This document shows, one piece after another, positions 6,616 through 9,757 of a stretch of 9,757 bases of DNA. Below the pieces are notes generated by a model, which worked only from the letters and a program-made list of their open reading frames with translations, did no database searches and was not told where the DNA came from. Source of the stretch: Coriobacteriia bacterium (GTDB lineage: Bacteria > Actinomycetota > Coriobacteriia > Anaerosomatales > SLCP01); NCBI GenBank assembly GCA_007125735.1, contig SLCP01000115.1, positions 1 to 9,757 on the forward strand, read 5' to 3'. A program made the translations under genes and the position numbers. Every line of letters starts with the position of its first letter. The first letter of the stretch is position 1.

Positions 6616-7356
6616 CTATGGGGCCAGATCGGCCGTCTCTTCGAGTTGCACTACCTCGGTCAGGTCCCCGTGTACGATCAGGCGGTACCGCGCGCTGTAC
6701 GGCGGATGACACGCCGACAAGGTGATACGGGGCTCTTCCGTCGTCTCGACGACCTCGACTTGGTCCGGGGTCACCTGGTACTTCTCGGCCACCACGTACG
6801 TGTAGCGCCTGAACGGCGAGTAGAAGTATATGGTATCTCCGGGCTCGAGCTCGTCGAGCCGGAAGAAGGGCGCCCCATAGGTGGTGCGGTGCGCAGCGAT
6901 TCCGACGTTGCCCGTCTCCCCCGGAACGTCCGTATACGGCATCCAGCCTGGGCCACGCCTCAGCGCCTCCGTGTCGACGCCTCTGACGACGACGGCATCG
7001 AGTTGCATCTTCTCGATGACGAGACGTCCGAACACGCCATGCTGATCCAGTCCTGCCCAGTACCGGACGTCCTCGGTGCGCCACGTGTCCCACACCGACG
7101 GCGGCTCCTCGGGTTCTGGCTCATCGGGTTCGGGCTCATCGGCGGGCACGAGCCGATCGGGCGAGGGCGCCCCGGCACTCCCGAGCGCCGACAATTCGCT
7201 TCGCAACTGTGCCTGTTGTACCCGGGTCACCACGTCGGTCGCCAGATAGTAGACGAGCAGACCCACGGCCACGCCGAGGAACACGTTTCCGAGCGCGTGA
7301 AGCGCGACACGTGAACGCGAGCCCGTATCCACGCCTACTAGCTGCGATGAAGCCAC
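6616..7356 (-). CDS. Class E-like sortase, membrane-anchored transpeptidase
   Basis: A 246-residue sortase that would cut the sorting signal of surface proteins and join them to the cell wall outside the membrane. One N-terminal membrane segment (about 20-40) is followed by a short helical stretch and a Pro/Glu-rich linker (about 72-86, repeated EP units). The catalytic domain is at about 100-240: His156 in GIAAHRTTYG, Cys216 in TLSACHPPYSA, and Arg225 in RLIV. The CHP-x2-SAxxRLIV form and the HRTTYG motif are those of actinobacterial class E sortases. The start is the GTG at 7356 with AGAAGGG 7 nt upstream. A longer reading from a GTG at 7425 is possible but would run across an AT-rich, promoter-like stretch. 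It heads the sortase-epimerase-UDG-like cluster. The LPFTG protein nearby is a likely substrate. Confidence 0.92.
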   Translation of the reverse strand: MASSQLVGVDTGSRSRVALHALGNVFLGVAVGLLVYYLATDVVTRVQQAQLRSELSALGSAGAPSPDRLVPADEPEPDEPEPEEPPSVWDTWRTEDVRYWAGLDQHGVFGRLVIEKMQLDAVVVRGVDTEALRRGPGWMPYTDVPGETGNVGIAAHRTTYGAPFFRLDELEPGDTIYFYSPFRRYTYVVAEKYQVTPDQVEVVETTEEPRITLSACHPPYSARYRLIVHGDLTEVVQLEETADLAP

Positions 7357-7379
7357 TCGTCGGCCCTTCTGTGACGGAA

Positions 7380-7409
7380 ACCATAGTGTTGCTGTGATAC
7401 AGGTTACAA
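7380..7409 (-). promoter_or_regulatory. Candidate promoter of the sortase cluster
   Basis: On the minus strand TTGTAA (7404-7409), an 18-nt spacer and TATGGT (7380-7385), in a locally AT-rich patch. Each box matches 4 of 6 consensus bases. The start would fall near 7373, just before the sortase Shine-Dalgarno site. Weak evidence. Confidence 0.3.
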
Positions 7410-7484
7410 AAAACGCTTCAGGCACGCTGTCCTCGTGCCGATATACCCAGTGTAAGCAGTTGACAGCAGCACATCGAACGGACT

Positions 7485-7578
7485 CCCCGAAAAAGGCACA
7501 GCTCGTCGAAAGGCGCGCTTCGCAAAGTCACGGGTCTAACGGAAGAGCGATCTTCCCACGACAGCCGGACTGCCGGGT
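7485..7578 (+). ncRNA. Cyclic-di-GMP-I (GEMM-I) riboswitch aptamer
   Basis: The conserved GEMM-I core is visible in order. AAAAAGGCACA (7490-7500) covers the GGCA of the binding core. A P2 hairpin carries a GAAA tetraloop (7508-7511). CGCAAAG (7521-7527) contains the adenine that stacks between the two guanines of the ligand. GGGTCTAA (7532-7539) opens P3, with a perfect GGAAGA/TCTTCC stem and GCGA loop (7541-7556). GACAGCCGG-ACTGCCG (7560-7575) closes the core. A short P1 can form from CCCG (7486-7489) and CGGG (7574-7577). The base matching Vc2 G20 is G (7496) and the base matching C92 is C (7573), as in c-di-GMP binders rather than the A20 cGAMP variants. It lies about 100 nt before the secreted metalloprotein gene. 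A promoter is not clear. TATACC at 7442-7447 is one -10 candidate. Confidence 0.92.
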
Positions 7579-7660
7579 ACGAGATCTGGTCGCTCGATCG
7601 ACCCGGTCCCGCCCACACGCCACACGGGAGGGAACCGGGTCGATGTGCGCACCGGCTCGT
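7579..7660 (+). promoter_or_regulatory. Riboswitch expression-platform hairpin
   Basis: Directly after the aptamer, an 11-bp perfect inverted repeat (7597-7607 with 7634-7644, ATCGACCCGGT / ACCGGGTCGAT) lies inside an outer 10-bp pairing (ACGAG..CTGGT at 7579-7590 with ACCGGCTCGT at 7651-7660, a 2-nt bulge and one G-U pair). The long hairpin ends 3 nt before the Shine-Dalgarno region at 7664-7671. No U-tract follows, so translational or Rho-type control is more likely than a simple intrinsic terminator. The direction of control cannot be read from the sequence. Confidence 0.6.
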
Positions 7661-7663
7661 GTC

Positions 7664-7671
7664 AGGGGTGA
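7664..7671 (+). promoter_or_regulatory. Ribosome binding site of the secreted metalloprotein
   Basis: AGGGGTGA, with 7 nt to the first of two tandem ATG codons (7679, 7682). It supports a start at 7679 rather than the longer open frame that would run back through the riboswitch. Confidence 0.7.
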
Positions 7672-7678
7672 CCGAACG

Positions 7679-8374
7679 ATGATGCAGGCAGACCGCACCA
7701 ACAGGACGATCAAGCTCCTCTCAGTCGCGCTCGCGACTACCCTTCTCATCGGCGCTGCCGCGCCGGCGATGGCGACCGCACTCGCCGAACCACGTTCGGG
7801 CCTCAGTGCCCGTGCCGCATTCGCGCCGCGCCTGGAACCGGTTGCGACGGTACCGCCTATCCAGGTCGCCAAAGCGATCGCACCCATTCAGGCCACGGAC
7901 GAGACTGCGGAGATGCCGGCAACCGCGCCCAAGCCCGCAGCCAAGACGGCAGCCCCGCTGCCCAAGCCGGTAGCAGCTCCCGCCACCCAGACGAGGCGTA
8001 CCTCGGCGACACGTCAGGCCGCGACGGGCTCGAACAGCGCACCGGCGCCCGCCGCAGGCACGGCCCAGGCTGCAGCTCCCGCACCCGCGGCGGCCAGCGG
8101 TGGCATCGCCGAAGCCCGTGCCATCCTGGCCCGGTACGTGTCGACCTACCCGATCCTGCAAGGCACGTCGGTCGAGTTCGGCGATACCCGCGGGAACCCG
8201 CAGGCCATCGTCTACTACAAGTCCGCGCGGATCATCATCAACCCGAACCACACGGTGAGCCTGGAGCGCATCATCGCTCACGAGATCTGGCACATCATCG
8301 ACTGGCGCGACAACGGTCAGATCAACTGGGGCGAGAACGTTCCTCCGGCCAACGCCAACGACTTCAGGCGATAG
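7679..8374 (+). CDS. Secreted HExxH metallopeptidase-like protein under c-di-GMP riboswitch control
   Basis: A 231-residue protein I cannot name. Residues 1-34 are a Sec signal peptide (basic RTNRTIK, hydrophobic core, AMATA cleavage region). An Ala/Pro/Thr/Lys-rich, cell-wall-spanning type linker fills about 35-140. The last 90 residues form a small domain with the zinc-peptidase motif HEIWH at 201-205 (His201, Glu202, His205), preceded by a beta strand (KSARIIINPN) as in zincins. The third metal ligand is uncertain: Asp208 or Glu219 are candidates. The domain ends only 26 residues after the motif, which is short for a peptidase, so it may be a minimal protease or a metal-binding wall protein. 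The start is the ATG pair at 7679/7682 after AGGGGTGA. Upstream lies a c-di-GMP-I riboswitch and downstream a strong stem-loop. It diverges from the sortase and converges on the LPFTG protein. Confidence 0.85.
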   Translation: MMQADRTNRTIKLLSVALATTLLIGAAAPAMATALAEPRSGLSARAAFAPRLEPVATVPPIQVAKAIAPIQATDETAEMPATAPKPAAKTAAPLPKPVAAPATQTRRTSATRQAATGSNSAPAPAAGTAQAAAPAPAAASGGIAEARAILARYVSTYPILQGTSVEFGDTRGNPQAIVYYKSARIIINPNHTVSLERIIAHEIWHIIDWRDNGQINWGENVPPANANDFRR

Positions 8375-8404
8375 GGTCTGCGAGCCCTTCGCTGGAGTGC
8401 CAGA

Positions 8405-8432
8405 GCCCCGGTGGGAGCGATCCCACCGGGGC
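8405..8432. terminator. Strong stem-loop between convergent genes
   Basis: A perfect 12-bp stem (GCCCCGGTGGGA / TCCCACCGGGGC) closed by a GCGA loop, 30 nt after the metalloprotein stop and about 45 nt after the end of the opposing LPFTG gene. Neither side has a clear U-tract, as is common for actinobacterial terminators. It probably ends both transcripts. Confidence 0.75.
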
Positions 8433-8478
8433 CCCGCGTCTTCCTCAGCCTACGAAGTGGTGGTAGCCAGAGCGTAAG

Positions 8479-9757
8479 CTAGGAGACCAATCTGGCGCGC
8501 CTGCGCAGCGCCGCACCGAGTGCCCCGGTTGCAGCGGCAAGCACGAGAAGCGAAAGTGCGTCTCCTCCGGTGAACGGCAGGAACGGCTCGCTCACTCGGA
8601 CGGTGACGCTCCACGTCGAACGGTCGTTGTCGGGATTGTCGTCCTCCGGATGGCTTACGACCACGACGTTGTCGAGTACCGTGGTGCCGTCCGGCATGTC
8701 CTCGGCGACCTTGAGCTTGTAGACGATGGTCTGCGTCTCACCGAAAGCGAGCGGACCAGGGAACGTCCACGTGATGCGGTTTCCGGCAACGGTGCCACCA
8801 GCTGCATCGACCACCGTCAGGTAGCGGGCATTGAACGTGTCGACCACGGTGTAGTCGAACGCCGGGTCACCGCCCACGTTGCCCAGCTCAACCGTGTACG
8901 TGATGATGTCGCCAGGATTGGCGGTCCGCTTATCGGCAGACTTCTTGGCGTACAGGTCTGGCCCGAACCCAAGGAACTCGTCGATGTCGACGAAAGCCTC
9001 GTCTTCATCGGAGACCTGATTGCCCCACTGGTCGCTTCCGGTAGCCACGACGATGTTCGTCGTCGCCTCGAAGATCGCGACGGTGCGAGTGAAGGTCTGC
9101 GAGGCGCCCACGTCGAGCATCGCGATGGTGGCGATCATACCGAGGTGATCGTCCTCGACCACCACGTTGTAGAGCGGCGTGTTGCCGGTGTTGGTGACGA
9201 CGAACGTGTAGGTGACCTCTTCGCCCTCGATCACGAGGTCGGAGTCGACAGACTTCTCGACCGAGATGGCCGGGCTAGAGCCGAAGTAGTCGGACTCGTC
9301 ACTGTCGGAGACATCCTCGCCGGTGGGAGGAGTACCGATGACCGTGCCCACGTTCATGTACGGTCCCTCTTCGGCTACACCTTCAGCGAGGAGCGTCTGT
9401 GTCTCGCCAGGAGCAAGCACCGGTATCGTGCCGATGAGGCCGATCTGGTCGTCGGTGACGATCACGTTCGTGAGTGTGACGTTACCGGTGTTGGTCACCG
9501 CGTAGCTCCACGTGATGGGCGTGCCGACGAGGAAACCCTCGCCATCAGAGCCGTTGGTAAGCTTGATGATCTCGATCGACGGGTTCTGGAGCGCCGTGAC
9601 GGTCTCGTCGTCTTCGTTGGACGCGACCTCATCGCCTGCGAAGAAGCCGAAGCCTTGGGCGATGTTGGTCACGAAGCCTGCATCGATGTCGTCTTGGTCG
9701 ATCGTGTAGGTGGCGCTGAACGTGGCGTGCTCACCGGGAGCGAGCACGTCGGGGTCG
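8479..9757 (-). CDS. Repeat-containing LPXTG-type surface protein, 5' end missing (partial)
   Basis: The C-terminal 425 residues of a larger surface protein. The frame stays open to the right edge, and the GTG at 9747 is internal (residues DPD precede it). The visible part is a row of beta-sandwich repeats of the DUF11/DUF7507 kind, with YxVTNTGNxxLxNVxVxDD and LAPGExQTxxA motifs. There is one partial repeat, two of 104 residues each, then a distinct DUF11-like one (PDLYAKKSADKRTANPGD onward). It ends in a full cell-wall sorting signal: LPFTG, a hydrophobic segment and the basic tail RRRARLVS. Such proteins form stalks or adhesins joined to the wall by a sortase, here plausibly the one at 6616-7356. 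There are no visible cysteines, and the repeats are rich in Asp, Glu, Val and Thr. The N-terminal functional domain is outside the window. Confidence 0.93.
   Translation of the reverse strand, partial: DPDVLAPGEHATFSATYTIDQDDIDAGFVTNIAQGFGFFAGDEVASNEDDETVTALQNPSIEIIKLTNGSDGEGFLVGTPITWSYAVTNTGNVTLTNVIVTDDQIGLIGTIPVLAPGETQTLLAEGVAEEGPYMNVGTVIGTPPTGEDVSDSDESDYFGSSPAISVEKSVDSDLVIEGEEVTYTFVVTNTGNTPLYNVVVEDDHLGMIATIAMLDVGASQTFTRTVAIFEATTNIVVATGSDQWGNQVSDEDEAFVDIDEFLGFGPDLYAKKSADKRTANPGDIITYTVELGNVGGDPAFDYTVVDTFNARYLTVVDAAGGTVAGNRITWTFPGPLAFGETQTIVYKLKVAEDMPDGTTVLDNVVVVSHPEDDNPDNDRSTWSVTVRVSEPFLPFTGGDALSLLVLAAATGALGAALRRRARLVS
8566..8580 (-). other. LPFTG sortase recognition motif
   Basis: Codes for Leu-Pro-Phe-Thr-Gly, 33 residues from the C-terminus, followed by a hydrophobic stretch (ALSLLVLAAATGALGAAL) and RRRAR. 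The sortase would cut between Thr and Gly. Confidence 0.93.
8590..8961 (-). repeat. DUF11-like repeat nearest the wall anchor
   Basis: Codes for about 124 residues starting PDLYAKKSADKRTANPGD, with TYTVELGNVGGDPAFDYTVVDT in place of the VTNTGN form. It is diverged from the two repeats before it, perhaps a dedicated base domain of the stalk. Confidence 0.7.
8962..9273 (-). repeat. DUF7507-like repeat, 104 residues
   Basis: Codes for PAISVEKSVDSD, then the VVTNTGNTPLYNVVVEDD motif and LDVGASQTF. Same length and motif spacing as the preceding repeat. Confidence 0.75.
9274..9585 (-). repeat. DUF7507-like repeat, 104 residues
   Basis: Codes for NPSIEIIKLTNGSDG, then AVTNTGNVTLTNVIVTDD and LAPGETQTLLAEG. 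An earlier partial repeat (9586-9757, LAPGEHATFSATYTIDQ) continues off the window. Confidence 0.75.

Noticed and set aside
7460..7488. Promoter from the perfect TTGACA at 7460 for the riboswitch transcript
   Set aside because: No -10-like box lies 16-18 nt downstream (GC-rich ACTCCCCG), and transcription would start inside or at the edge of the aptamer.
7485..7578. cGAMP-specific GEMM-Ib variant
   Set aside because: The position matching Vc2 G20 is G, not the A typical of the cGAMP-selective variants. Only a binding test can settle this fully.
7394..7678. Longer N-terminus of the secreted metalloprotein from 7394
   Set aside because: It would translate through the riboswitch and bury the signal peptide about 95 residues inside. 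The ATG pair at 7679 has a good ribosome binding site.
7440..7678. c-di-AMP (ydaO) riboswitch, common before actinobacterial wall hydrolases
   Set aside because: The ydaO core blocks are absent, whereas the GEMM-I blocks are all present.

Overview
The window is a high-GC stretch that reads as a deep-branching actinobacterium, possibly an anaerobic Coriobacteriia-type lineage. The evidence is a dnaK-grpE-dnaJ-hspR operon with an HspR/HAIR promoter, a DnaK most like actinobacterial ones, GTG starts with strong Shine-Dalgarno sites, a class E-type sortase and a 2[4Fe-4S] ferredoxin. The lineage is an inference.

Left part (95-4641, all minus strand): a chaperone operon transcribed right to left, dnaK, grpE, dnaJ, hspR (MerR-family heat-shock repressor), then an unrecognised membrane-anchored protein that overlaps hspR by 4 bp. 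The dnaK promoter (about 4738-4766) carries a degenerate HAIR operator between -35 and -10. The dnaK leader is predicted to form two hairpins, one at the transcript 5' end and one just before the ribosome binding site.

Centre (4836-7425): a small ferredoxin gene diverges from dnaK, with its own candidate promoter and a leader hairpin. Facing it is a minus-strand cluster of a sortase, a GalE-type NAD-dependent sugar epimerase and a small cysteine-free protein. I read the last as a degenerate family-4 uracil-DNA-glycosylase-like fold that has lost the FeS cysteines and catalytic motifs. Epimerase and UDG-like genes overlap by 4 bp (ATGA).

Right part (7357-9757): the most interesting region. 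Between the divergent sortase and a plus-strand secreted protein lies a convincing cyclic-di-GMP-I (GEMM-I) riboswitch aptamer (about 7485-7578), followed by a long hairpin (7579-7660) that ends just before the ribosome binding site. The controlled gene (7679-8374) encodes a signal peptide, an Ala/Pro-rich linker and a short HEIWH metallopeptidase-like domain. After a strong bidirectional stem-loop comes the 3' part of a convergent gene for a large repeat-containing surface protein ending in an LPFTG sorting signal. The gene runs off the right edge.

Together the right half suggests a cell-surface module: a sortase to anchor, an LPXTG-type stalk protein to be anchored, and a c-di-GMP-controlled secreted metalloprotein that might trim or remodel the surface. 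The logic resembles the Clostridioides difficile PPEP-1/adhesin switch, but no protein homology to PPEP-1 beyond HExxH is claimed.
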